DNA of 64,000 nt from Micrasema longulum (GCA_022494885.1 JAGVSM010003509.1:124001-188000); one strand, 5' to 3'; positions 45,014 through 55,539 are shown, numbered from the stretch's first letter. Notes: a model not told the origin generated them from the sequence alone. A program made the numbers and translations.

Positions 45014-45421
45014 ATGGACATTGGGCGGCAATTAGTTCTAGCTACTGCAGAGGGGGTACCTATCCATAAGGTTTGCAGGGCTATCGGCCCGTCCCAATTT
45101 ACCCCAAAGGCTTTCATTATGATTCGCGAATTTATCGCTACAGTTGACAATGCCATACAGCCCGAAGGAAATTCGAATGAAGAAATACGAGAATTATTAC
45201 TGTCTGTTTCATGTCGACGGAGTAACAAATGTTCATATCACGCTACGTTTAATACTCTGTTTATCAAGTTAATAAACATTATGATAATTTTTGCATTGCT
45301 TCTCGCTGTTGTGAAAAAACACGTCATCACGTTAACAAGAAAAGAGTCGCGGCTTTTTTCAAAATTCTCGAGTAAAAATACACGCAACATCGTAAAAGTG
45401 TATTTTGTAAGAATTTTCTAA
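45014..45421 (+). CDS. Unrecognised 135-codon open frame
   Basis: The first 70 or so residues (MDIGRQLVLATAEGVPIHKV, then RAIGPSQFTPKAFIMIREFI) lie in DNA that is less AT-rich than its surroundings (44930-45240). The reverse strand is also open. The second half is AT-rich and hydrophobic (NIMIIFALLLAVV) and looks like read-through. It could be a decayed exon or a transposase piece. I do not recognise it. Confidence 0.25.
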   Translation: MDIGRQLVLATAEGVPIHKVCRAIGPSQFTPKAFIMIREFIATVDNAIQPEGNSNEEIRELLLSVSCRRSNKCSYHATFNTLFIKLINIMIIFALLLAVVKKHVITLTRKESRLFSKFSSKNTRNIVKVYFVRIF

Positions 45422-45543
45422 TAATTTTAAATATTAATTTCAAAAGAGTTTTCTTTTTCAATTTTTGAAACACCTAATTACATCCAAATTAATTTAATAA
45501 CGTCAGTTGAATAGGTACAAATATTATATAATGATTAAGATAA

Positions 45544-45980
45544 AATTATTAATAAAACTTCGTGGTTTCGTTTCACTTTTATTTTATTTGACCAACAAGC
45601 GCTTTCGCCTAAGAAGGCATCTTCAGGACTAATAAACTATTTACAACATTCTGAACATTTACAATATTTATTATAGGATTTGGATATAAAAAAACACATG
45701 AATATTTTATTAAGGGGCCGACAATATAAATATATTTATTTAACTTTTTGTACATAACGTTATTTGTACATTGGCGGGCTTATTGCCAAATGGCAATTTC
45801 TTCCAAGCAACCAATCTTACCAGCAAACCAATTTACAACAGCTCATTCATGGGAATGTTTTTGACTGAAATTGTAAACAATTTACCAGTCTTGAAGATGC
45901 TTTCTTTGGCGAAATCGCTTGTTGGTCAAATTGAATAAAAGTAAAATTAAACCAAGAAGTTTTATTCATAATTTTATCAA
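45544..45980. mobile_element. Foldback element I with hammerhead-like arms
   Basis: The left arm (from 45549: ataaaacttcgtggtttcgt, then gaccaacaagcgctttcgcc) and right arm (to 45975; reverse complement ataaaacttcttggttta, gaccaacaagcgatttcgcc) are inverted copies of about 90-120 bp. On the strand reading CTGAAGATGCC..., each arm shows a CTGAAGA-stem-GAAA arrangement. A LINE 3' end (45735-45822) has inserted between the arms. Confidence 0.65.
45735..45825 (-). mobile_element. LINE 3'-UTR end (H-type) inside foldback I
   Basis: It is nearly identical to 15800-15885: ttaactttttgtacataacg, ttatttgtacattggcgggc, ttattgccaaatggcaattt. The atttattta side marks the poly-A end. No coding part is present. 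Confidence 0.65.
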
Positions 45981-46154
45981 AATCATAAAGTAGGGAGTTT
46001 TATAAATAAATATTTACAAAAAAATCAATATAAATAAAAGAAAAAAAATATTTCTTCACTGATCTGATACCTTCTGTTTCAATTCAGTTTTAATTTTTTT
46101 TTAATGTTTATTTTAGTATTTCACAAGATATACTTCTTCCTTTATTCAATTTTT

Positions 46155-46260
46155 TATACGAATCTATAGTAAAAGAGAGGAAAACATTTTTGAGAGGGGA
46201 TACTGAAATTTAGGCATTAACAGGGCTTGTGGTCTATGATTAGCTTGTTGTAGTGGCCAT
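46155..46260 (-). repeat. Repeat E tail fragment
   Basis: aaaagagaggaaaacatttt, tgaaatttaggcattaacag, ggcttgtggtctatgattag, ttgtagtggcc: the reverse of the tail plus the first bases of the core. Confidence 0.6.
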
Positions 46261-46469
46261 TTTTTATTTAATTTCAACGATTAGGGGATGCCTGAAACAC
46301 CATTCAATTTATATACTTCTTTTTATGCCAGTTAGTTGAATCAACAACATTTGATTGATCATAACATTTTTTAATTGTTTTTATTTGAACTCAATTGGGT
46401 GGGCAGTACAATACTTAACGAGCCATGTAACCGAATCAATATATGAATATATATATTTTTAGCATATCC

Positions 46470-46710
46470 AAATGTTTGAACATAATCAAGGCAGGATTTT
46501 GTTACTTCCTTAGGAGTTAATCAGATTGAAATTTATATTGCAACAAAGATGAATTTTTTTTTGAGAAATAAATAAGAAAGTCCATAGGCATTTAAATGGT
46601 TTATGACCCGTCATATTCTCTGCTGAAAAACGTTTTCCCACTCTGTTGCGATAAATTTATATTTTTCAATTTTCTAAAAACATTTTAACAAACTCAAAAT
46701 ATTGTTTATT
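46470..46710. repeat. Repeat E foldback without core
   Basis: A reverse tail (ccaaatgtttgaacataatc, tgcaacaaagatgaatt, aagaaagtccataggcat) is followed by a forward tail (gttttcccactctgttgcga, acaaactcaaaatattgttt). This is the third coreless palindromic copy. Confidence 0.6.
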
Positions 46711-46796
46711 TTCGGTTCATCAATTAGTTTTGTTGCAAATAATATCGATAATACACTGATAAAACCATTTAAATGTCAATGTTTTAAAAATGAAAT

Positions 46797-47052
46797 TATC
46801 CCCATTCCCCCTCCGCACATAGTGGTGCTTCAGGCACTGCATTGGTACACCAATCACAGCGTATCTTGATCATTTTTGTTGCATAAAGGTAAGATGATCA
46901 GTATTTTGCTTCAGGTACCAGCCCAGGGGCTATTTAATATTCTAGTGTGAAAACACCCTTTTTAAATAAATATTTCATTTCTACCATGTCGGGAATTTCA
47001 ACCGAGATCTCTCGCGTGGTAGGCAAACGCGCTGACCATTACACCACAAAAA
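46797..47052 (-). repeat. SINE B, near full length
   Basis: In reverse, the head runs from 47050 (ggtgtaatggtcagcgcgt; B box decayed to gaattcccgac) and the body ends at 46797. It contains ggctggtacctgaagcaaa and gctgtgattggtgtaccaat. Confidence 0.8.
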
Positions 47053-47939
47053 CAAGTTAAACTTGCAGTTATATGTCATTTTTTAAGCTTTTTCAACATG
47101 TAAACATATGAACATATGTTTACATATTGTATACTTATATTTGCAATCTGAATAAAAAAAATCATAAGAACGCAAATATTCAGGTTTACCGACGATATTT
47201 TTATTTTAAACAGGATTAAAAATCAAAAGTTTGATATTTACCGATGCAATATTAAATTTGACATGAAAACAATATAACAATGTTTATTAGAAAACGCAAT
47301 ATTTTTTATGCATAAAGATGCACTCATTTAAATTCTAAAACGTTTCCATTTTACGGTTGTTTTAAACTGAAAAATACGTACAATTTATTTTAATAGATAC
47401 GGACCGTGAAGACCTTCAAAGATAAACAGATTTGATCAATTTCGTCCCATTATTGGACGTATCAAACTAAATCAGTTTAACATTCCAGATTCGTCTTTAG
47501 TAATTTAATCACTGCTTGCCCCATAAGTCTTGGTATCTCCCCGAGCAGTCTACGATAGTCGAGAAATCCACTATTTAAGTCGAAATCACAATTCCTCCAC
47601 AACGGGGCAGATTCAATCCAAACAGAGTGGTAGACTAAAAAAAGGACTGAATATCTTTTTTACTCATTTGTGGTCCGCTGGGTGGTCTTTTAATTATGCA
47701 GTGGATGAGAAATTATGGTGAGGTAATATGCAGAATTCGCAAGTTGTTCTACGCCCAGAGCGTCCAGATTTGCTAGCTCGTGGTAAATTTTCGAAGATCT
47801 TTGCAGAAATTTAAGTCAGTCAAATTAGCAGTGGTAAATTAATCGCTTATGGTGAATTTAACTTTACAATTAAATGAATTCGAGAGATGAAATGACTTCA
47901 CTTCTTAAATCGTTCGTAATATGTTAAAATTGTACAATT
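47052..47939. other. No supported gene
   Basis: The less AT-rich block 47400-47800 contains a 63-codon frame (47530-47721) without recognisable features. Confidence 0.35.
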
Positions 47940-48321
47940 GAAGGTTTTATTTGCAAACCCGGCAAAATCCATCTTTCTTTATTTTGAGCAAATCACAAAA
48001 AACTGATATAATACTTAACTTTAATTTTTTATTATAATCAGTAAATATTTTATACGTAAGCAGTGATGACATAAGCATAATTATGTGAAGAAACAGAAGT
48101 GAAATAATAAATTTCATTTTTTACATTCCAACTTTACAATACTTAAGTAGTAGTTGCCATGTTTGCAACAAATCCGATAATTTAATAGTTAGTTCTTACA
48201 AATAAACCCATATTTTTAACTGACAATGTTATAATTAAAAAATTGTATTCTGAATGAGTTTCAATTAAAATATCACTTTTTTTTAGGTTTTTGTTTTGCC
48301 GGATTTGCAAGTAGTACCCTC
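47940..48321. mobile_element. MITE J, copy 1
   Basis: Ends: GAAGGTTTTATTTGCAAACC then CGGCAAAATCC on the left, and GAGGGTACTACTTGCAAATC then CGGCAAAAC in reverse complement on the right. The whole interior matches 63515-63923 in the opposite orientation (for example tttattttgagcaaatcac, cttaagtagtagttgccatg, tttgcaacaaatccga). It is non-coding. Flanking AATT/CATT suggests a decayed 4-bp target duplication. Confidence 0.8.
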
Positions 48322-48639
48322 CATTGTTTTTTAATGGAGAAAGCAATTTTAATGCTCACATATTTCATGATATTAGTTTACAGTATTCTTAAAATCAAAT
48401 AGTTTCTTTAGTAAAATTAATACGATGAAATTGTCATTAATTGTATTAATATTGATTTATTTTCCAAAACCAGTTATTGCAAGTATAATAATTGTTAATT
48501 TACAGTAAAACCTGTAATAAGTCTGTTCATTTAAATCGTGAAAAAACTGTTTTACTAATTTGTACATGTTTACATGTAATTTATAATTTGGCATAAATTA
48601 ACAACGGAATTTTCGATTACATAAAAGAATAGGTAATTT

Positions 48640-48795
48640 ATGTAAATATTATTTAAAATTTGTATTTAACTTCTGACCGAATTATCAATGTCTACCGTTT
48701 CGAGACCTACCAGTCTCTTCATCAGGACACCAATGAAACCATAATGCAAAACCAACTATATGCACAAAAATATAAGGACAGTGTGCCATGCATTT
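48640..48795 (-). repeat. Repeat F, copy 5, best hammerhead-like core
   Basis: In reverse: GGTGTCCTGATGAAGAGACT, then GGTAGGTCTCGAAACGGTAG, then ACATTGATAATTCGGTCAG. The CTGATGA, stem II (GAGAC with GTCTC, 5 bp) and GAAAC elements are all present at 48697-48725. The flank matches other F copies (gtatttaacttctgaccga in plus reading). Confidence 0.65.
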
Positions 48796-48878
48796 TAATA
48801 AGCAACCCTTACACTCGTTGTTTAGGTTATGAAAATATTTTATTTCGTGGGATATAATATAGATTAAGTATATTTTGA

Positions 48879-49012
48879 TTTGGGTTCAATTACCGGTGAG
48901 AACACAAAAAATTTAATGTGGTTTTTCTCAAGCCTGGGTGTTCTGTGATGTAATTCACAACTGTAATTGGGCCTCCTGGCCTGTTGTTGTGCGAAAAATA
49001 AAAATAAAATAC
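48879..49012 (+). repeat. SINE A, copy 3 (head truncated)
   Basis: It starts inside the B box (gggttcaattaccggtgaga) and keeps the whole body (tttttctcaagcctgggtgt, gggcctcctggcctgttgtt) and an A-rich tail. The 5' part of the tRNA-like head is missing. Confidence 0.75.
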
Positions 49013-49589
49013 AAAAATAATGTTTGACGGCAAAGTTTATGATTTAAATATTAGTAATAAGTAATTAATCATTTATAAATTTAAACATATTACATAAATA
49101 ATACAACTATGAGTATACCAACGGTTTGTGTTTGTAATATGGTCATGAAGATGAATGACAATATCTGACAAAGGCCGTTTATATAAATAGTAATTTGCCA
49201 AACTCACAGTGAAGGGGGCAGTAAAAACAGTAGAGTTCAATTCAAGTGAAATCTTGGCATCTATAATTTAAATATTCAAAAGAATAACTCGTTTATTGAC
49301 AAAAAAAAAACATTGCTTTTTTGTACGAGTAAAATTTCAGAGTAATAATGCGCCAAGCTATAGAGGAGCCCAAATGAAGGAAAACCATAAATGACTATTG
49401 GGTTTTAAGTTAGCTACAGTTCACAGCAAAACAATGGGCCATACTCAGGTCAAAAATTGGTAAATAGACATCAATTTACATTCTAAATACTTTTAAACAT
49501 GTATCTGTGTTTTTATTATTGCAGGGTTATTCCAATTTATTTTTCTATAATTTGCCTATATTTATTTTATCAAACTGAAAATACATGCG

Positions 49590-49725
49590 TCTGCTTATTT
49601 TTTTATTTATTAATTTATTTTTTTTATAATATGCTTATGTTAAATTTATTGAGACATAAATCCCAACTCCATGGAACTAAAGTCCTGTGTTGAGTTTGTT
49701 TGTTTGTCCGTCACATCTCTGAAAT
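49590..49725 (-). mobile_element. LINE 3'-UTR end
   Basis: In reverse: aactcaacacaggactttag, ttccatggagttgggattta then tgtctcaa. This matches the 3' end of the plus-strand LINE at 57160-57200. The AT-rich run at 49575-49635 is the tail side. Confidence 0.65.
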
Positions 49726-50253
49726 GGCGAGTCGTAGCGGTCTGAAATTTGAACACGTCATTTGAGATGCGATTTCAAGGTTAACATTGTTGTTTTCGAG
49801 TGAAATTTTAATCGACTTCTACTCGATAAAAACTCAAACTTTATATGGATGCCAAGTGCAGCCCCGACATATTGCCCGTAATCAACTGTCATTATCAACA
49901 GTAAACATACTTTAATTCACAAATGTATCTCCCAAATTGAGAAAAAATAGTATCTGAAGTAAATATGTTGATATAAGAAAAGTTTTAAAGCAACATAATA
50001 CACGTGTCGGGACAATAAATGCCAAAAATCAATTTAATCATGGGAAAATATTCGAAATCGATTACCTGTGAAAACGGATTTCTTTAACGCCTTTGACGCT
50101 CCTACTGCTGCAACTAAACATGCTGCAATTCACTTTAGGCGATTTTTATTTATTATAACGTATAAGCTATTTACAAAAAAAGATAACAGCTACAAAAGTA
50201 TCCGATTGAACCGTTATGTTTATGTTGTCAAACAAAATAAAATGACCGCCGAT

Positions 50254-50270
50254 TTGTTGCTAAGCAACAA
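50254..50270. promoter_or_regulatory. X-box-like palindrome
   Basis: TTGTTGCTAAGCAACAA is a perfect palindrome around a central A. Its core GTTGCTAAGCAAC fits the RFX X-box pattern (GTTNCY...RGNAAC). Without a gene start nearby it may be chance. Confidence 0.25.
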
Positions 50271-50410
50271 ACTAACATCGCCTGCGTTCAATGAAACATA
50301 GTGATAGGGCTTCTCTTTAGGTTCACGCATTTTTACTCTAAAAGTAAAACCTATAGTTTCGGGTATGTAAAGTAATGAAAATAATAATAAAAATCTTCAT
50401 GAACTATAAT

Positions 50411-50664
50411 ATATCATCATTCCCTTTCCGCACCAAATAATGCACAGTGCACTGCATTGGTATACCAATCACAGCGTTTCTTAATCATTTTTGTTACATG
50501 AAGGTAAGATGATCAGCTTAACGCTTCAGGTACTAGTCCAGGGACTATGAAATATTCTAGTGAGAAAACACCCTTTTTTAAATAAATATTTCAACCATGT
50601 CGGGAATCAAACCCGAGACCTCTTGAATGGTAGGCGAACGCGCAGACCATTACACCGCGAGGCC
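50411..50664 (-). repeat. SINE B, near full length
   Basis: In reverse, the head starts at 50664 (ggcctcgcggtgtaatggtc, tgcgcgttcgcctaccattc, gggtttgattcccgaca). The body (agtccctggactagtacctg, aagcgttaagctgatcat) ends with gaaagggaatgatgata. The best minus-strand copy. Confidence 0.85.
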
Positions 50665-50804
50665 CACTAACTTTAATATATACAAGGTAATAAATACAGT
50701 TACAAATAAATATTTGCTCTCCTCAAATTTAGTGCTTTGAACATAAATAATATTAGATCTAGGTGTTTTCTACAAAATGCGTATTTTAGGTTATGTGGTA
50801 TGTG

Positions 50805-50840
50805 CTAGCTGCTTTTTGTATAACTACGTTCACAAGTTTC
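50805..50840 (-). mobile_element. Single end related to element L
   Basis: In reverse it reads TGTGAACGTAGTTATACAAA then AAGCAGCTAGC, matching the terminal repeat of the element at 7559-7995. No partner end was found. Confidence 0.5.
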
Positions 50841-50963
50841 GTTTCCAGTTTTATGTTATTGTATATTATTTCGTTACAATCTTATGTTCACAATGGACTC
50901 TCTTTAAAGTAATCAAAATAATATTCACCTAATTATTGTTTTTGACTCGAAGAATTGAGATAA

Positions 50964-51190
50964 GTCCGCCTCGTAGTGAAGTGGTTGGTTCACATTTGCC
51001 TACCATTTGCTTGAGATCCTGGGTTAAACATCTGATATGGTCGACATGAAATAATAGTTTTCAAGGTGGTTTACTACAACAATATTTTAATGTCCCTTAC
51101 CTTCATTTAGTAGTTGATCGAAATACGCTGATTTTGGTGTACCAATGCAGTATCTTATGCACTAGCTCGTGCGGGTCGATGTATGATCAT
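50964..51190 (+). repeat. SINE B with internal deletion
   Basis: The head gtccgcctcgtagtgaagtg then gttgg, and the body cttcatttagtagttgatcg, ttttggtgtaccaatgcagt. The tggactggtacctgaagcg part is missing between aatgtccc and ttaccttcat. Confidence 0.7.
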
Positions 51191-51204
51191 GATTAAATTT
51201 TCAA

Positions 51205-51265
51205 TGTCTAGACTTTTATATTTCCTTCTCCAAAGTGTTTTTAATCCCCGTTGTAATGCGTTAAT
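51205..51265 (+). repeat. Repeat E tail trace
   Basis: aatgtctagacttttatatt, tccttctccaaagtgttttt, aatccccgttgtaatgcgtt. Short and diverged. Confidence 0.45.
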
Positions 51266-52336
51266 AAAATTTTCTGTTCAAAAAATATATTTAAGTATAT
51301 GGACGATATTGAACCTCGATAAAACCTCGATTTCTCTTACGATTTTCACAGCAAAGCAATTTAAGCTTAACTGAAAATTTATTATGTAAAAAACATCCCC
51401 TACCTTCGGTAAAAAATCCATTATCTTAATCTACGGAGAAGATATTTAAATGGAACAAGATGTATGGAATGTGAAAATATCCCTGTTGTCGCTTGTAAGG
51501 GTTGCTGGCTATGGTGGAGCTACGGAGCACGGGGCAGGGGGTGATTTACAGCCTCCCAGATCGGAGGGACTTCCCAAAGATTTATGGGAGCTGTTTCCGG
51601 TGTATGGCGACGCATTCCGGATGTGACGTCACCGAACTCATTTTGAATGCACCGAATTTTCGTGCGCTCAATTTTATTCGATCATCTCATGAAACATTTT
51701 ATGAATTGACCATAAACTATAGGTAAATTAATTTATTTTCTATTTAAAAAGCGTTTTTGGTTCAAAAAAACTACCGGTAAGAATGAAAAATACTTAGTGA
51801 TATTAAATGTGATGTATGACATTTTATTTATTTATGTAGTTTTGATTTTATTTATGATTTAAAAAATGTAGTTGATGCATAAAAAGCCGTTTTTTGTTTA
51901 TAATTACCCTTGCATTACCTTCAGTAATAAAAACAACAATATTTTATCCAAATTACCAATGCGACCTAATGCACTTTTTGAACAAAAAAATTTAATGTAT
52001 TTTTACCTATGTTTACAGACATTTCTTGGTATAAAATATGCTGAAAAACTATTTTTAAATACGTACGCATGATAACCTCGTCTGTGCCTCAACACAGATT
52101 TTCTAGCATGTCGGGGAAAGTTCACATGCATGATTCGTTCCCGGTTGTGTCACTAAAACTGTGCCTCGAAGGTCAATCAATATTTATATGTTTAAAAAAA
52201 AAAAAAAAAAAATTATAAGTTCCTCAAACTGACCTACTTGTGAAGATTTCGTACTAAAAGGATGATTATTTAAGTGAATTTTGTAATGCCTAACTCATTT
52301 TCATAAAAACGATATATTGTGGACTTCTAGTACTAA
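51265..52336. other. Unassigned; GC-richer open frame at 51502-51726
   Basis: The 74-codon plus-strand frame (MLAMVELRSTGQGVIYSLPD, SGCDVTELILNAPNFRALNF) lies in DNA richer in G+C than its flanks, with a gtgacgtca-like element at 51625. It may be a decayed exon. I recognise no family. An A-run lies at 52195-52210. The rest is AT-rich. Confidence 0.3.
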
Positions 52337-52735
52337 GGTCCTAGACCCATCACCACGGCGAGGCGCCGTACCGTGATACGGCACGACGCCGTGCCGCGGT
52401 ACGGTGCCGTGTACGGTGCGCCGCGCCGGCTCACGGCGCAACCGCTCGGCAGTTGATGTTTCGCTATCGCTAAGTTCGAGCGTGTTAAAGAAAAAATAGC
52501 TGATAATGGCAGTTTTTTCTTCATTAGTCGTCTTAGCAATAACAAGAGAAGAATACGTCTTTCTCGGTCCATATCTAGACAAAAAATGCAAGTTTGAGTA
52601 AGAACCGTAATACGAATATATTAAAAAAACATCAACCGCTGAGCGAGTGCACCGTGAGCCAGCGCGGCGCACCGTGCACAACACCGTACCGCGGCACGGC
52701 GTCGTGCCGTTTCACGGTACGGCGTGTCCAGAACC
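52337..52735. mobile_element. GC-rich foldback MITE, TAA-flanked, Harbinger-like
   Basis: TAA lies at 52334-52336 and 52736-52738. The inverted ends are about 115 bp long: GGTCCTAGAC on the left and GGTTCTGGAC on the right (reverse complement), both continuing into CGCCGTACCGTG, acggcacgacgccgtgccgc, ggtacggtg, then gtgcgccgcgc and gttgatgttt. Each end also contains its own imperfect palindrome. A 3-bp TAA duplication and GG start fit PIF/Harbinger. There is no transposase frame; the Arg-rich open frames across the ends are artefacts of CpG-rich sequence. Confidence 0.8.
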
Positions 52736-53284
52736 TAACCTCCAGATATGAAATCACGTATTTCCAACTAGATAAGATTCGAAGTCCTGTGGTATGTGTC
52801 ATGCATGATTTGGTTTACTTCCCAAAAGAACAACAAAACTAGTTTCAAAAGAAAATTTTCAAAAATATTTACAGTGTTTCCTTGTTAACAATGAGGAAGT
52901 TCAGTGCTACGGGAAATTGAATAGTAAAATTCTTTCATACACGCGGTAAAAAATTGATCATTTAATAATACAGCGAAGTTTCAACAAACTCAAGTAAAAA
53001 AAAAAAATACATAAATGTACACAAGTGCAGTGATACAATAAAAAATCAGCTAGCCAATGTCCACTTGGAAATATATATATTTTTTTTAATTCGAAATTAG
53101 ATGTACACACTTTATTTTTAAATATTAATGATTGTCTATTGTCTCTTTTATGATATGTATATTTTAATTTTATTAATCAAAGCGTAGGTCATTTAAAAAG
53201 CAATTTCTGACCCGCGTGTCATAGGTTCGCTATCACAGCCTTAGGGAGTCGATAGCGCCCACATCAATAAAGATATTTTAGTTA

Positions 53285-53470
53285 ACTTTTGTCAGATGGA
53301 TAAGTTGAGAAAATGTGGGTATACAAACATAGACGGAACGATCAATGTTATACGGAGTGTAAACCAGCCAATAACTGGTAAAAAGCTTTCGTATTCTTTT
53401 CTCCAAAATGTTTTTCCTGTCTATTGCAAAAGAAATAAATATTTAGACCATTTAATATCCTGTAAATCGT
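53285..53470 (+). repeat. Repeat E, core end plus tail (decayed)
   Basis: tcagatggataagttgagaa, aaacatagacggaacgatca then atgttatacggagtgtaaac, cagccaataactgg, then ctccaaaatgtttttcctgt. The conserved frame is broken. Confidence 0.55.
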
Positions 53471-54747
53471 TTTATCATTGACAATACTTGTCTGTCTTGT
53501 TTATTTTACGTTATTTTTTTATATTCATTTTATAAATTCTAATTTAAACTTATTTTAAAATTTTCGTTAAAATTATTCATCCTAATTTAATTAATTAATC
53601 GGTATGTTTTCCAATTTATATTTTTGTTTGATTTCTTTATTACTAATGTTATATTTTATAATGTGTATTTATGCTTCAATTTTTATTATTATCGGTATGT
53701 TTTCTAATTTATAATAATTATATCTCATTTCTTTACAATTAATGGTATATTTTCTTATTTATTTTTATGATTAAATTTTTTTATTACTACCTGCATGGTC
53801 TCTAATTTATATTATTATTGATTTTTCCTAATCTTATTATTATTCTTTGAGTTTGTTAAGCATCGTTTAATGAAACAAAAAAAACACATGTTAAAAAGAA
53901 AGTCCTTCTTAAACACAGGAATTTCCCAGCTAGTAGTCCTACTAAACAAAGAAACTCTGTACATTTTAAAACTTTAAAATACATAAATAAATAAATTGAT
54001 TTCGTATCAAAAATTTCAATAACACATGTACCATATTACAATAAATATCCTGACTAAAAAATAAAATTTCTAGCTAGTTAGAACCCAAAACAAAAAACCC
54101 TGTATTCAATACGAAAACTGTCAAGAATTTTTAGCCTTGTGAGTGAAATAACACACAAAAATACATAATTAAAAAAAATTATAATGCCATATTGAAAATT
54201 AGTATGTGGTGGATCGGAGTAATTCTGTCTGGTCTACTCTGTTAGTATTAAAGCATACCTTTCTCGTTCATAGCATGCTCGACCAATTTAACTCCGAGCC
54301 TCTACTAATGAATTGAGTTACGAACTAACCGAAGTAATACAATTAGAGGATGGAACGCCATCCGGGGTGAGAATGGATTATCTCAAAGCGTAAACAAATA
54401 ACAGTTCTTATCGTGTTCATAAGCAGGTTTCTAATAAAATTGAGAAACACATTAAAATTTGGTGAGGTATCCAAAATAAAATACTTTCTAAATTCTACTT
54501 TTAAAAAAAAGTAAATATATTTAAGAGTTTATAATATGGAGCGTTTCGATTGTAATGATATTACCAAACTAATTTAAATATTTACAAAATTTCCTTACAT
54601 ACAAACAATAATTGCTGTTAAATAATATAATAATATGTATATGCATAATGGTGCTTATAGTTTATGAATGTATTTATATAAAAAAAAAGTTAGTTTATTG
54701 ACCTAACACGATGAAACGCGTCACATTATAGACTCTTGTATACATTT
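53470..54747. other. AT-rich sequence, no gene seen
   Basis: Nothing recognised. 54210-54460 is less AT-rich but shows no frame or repeat match. Confidence 0.4.
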
Positions 54748-55198
54748 GTCGGCCTTGTAGTGAAGTAGTCAGCGCGTTTGACTGCCATGCAAGAGGTCTC
54801 GGTTTCGATTCCCGACGTGGTTGACATGATTTTTTTCAATAACAATAAATATAAGCGTTCTTATAATTAACCAAAATATTTCACTTTTGGTGACTATTTT
54901 TAACAAGTTGTAAATAACCCACTATTAGAAAATGGAAATCAAGTTGGGGTAGAGTGGGGTTCGAACGTCGAACCTCTGATCTGTGAGTCCGCAACACCAG
55001 CCACGGGACCACAGCCCGATTCAAAATTTAAAAGGTGTCTGTACACTAGAATATTTCATAGTCCCTGGACTGGTACCTGAAGCGTAAGACTGATCATCGT
55101 ACCTTCATGTAACAAAAATGATGAATATACACTGCGATTGGTGTACTAATTCAGTGGCCTATCCATCATTAGGTGCGAAAAGGGAATGATGATGATAT
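54748..55198 (+). repeat. SINE B split by a SINE C insertion
   Basis: The SINE B head (54748-54842: ggccttgtagtgaagtagtc, gatgc-type arm, cgattcccgacgtggttgac) and the SINE B body (55025-55198: aaaggtgtctgtacactaga, atatttcatagtccctggac, gattggtgtactaattcagt) are contiguous parts of one copy. A SINE C sits between them. Confidence 0.85.
54843..55024 (-). repeat. SINE C, copy 7, nested in SINE B
   Basis: In reverse: head atcgggctgtggtcccgtgg, ctggtgttgcggactcacag, and a B box region ggttcgacgttcgaac. The body contains gggttatttacaacttgtta. It lies opposite to the host SINE B and is younger than it. Confidence 0.85.
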
Positions 55199-55539
55199 AT
55201 TAAAAAAAATTAAAGTCGAATTTCATCCAATAATAGTATTTTTTTTGGATACCTTACCAAATTTTAATATGGAATTCTACCAATTAACACACAATAAAAT
55301 TTGGCATTACATTTTTCTGGTTTATTGTGCCACTATAATTTTTTTTTTTTAAATTCATATAGGGGTGGATATATTATCTTCAGTCGATTTCTTTCTACCA
55401 ACCCAAACCGTTAAATTTAAAAAAATACGTAGGTCATAAATATGAACATTTTTTTTACATATTATGCTTTTCCAATGGAGCATCAAAGAGTTAATGTTGA
55501 TTTTTATTTAATTTATGAAAAATCTTTATATAAAATTTT

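Noticed and set aside
52301..52684. Arg-rich open frames over the GC-rich block
   Set aside because: They lie across the inverted ends of a MITE. CpG-rich palindromes lack stop codons by composition.
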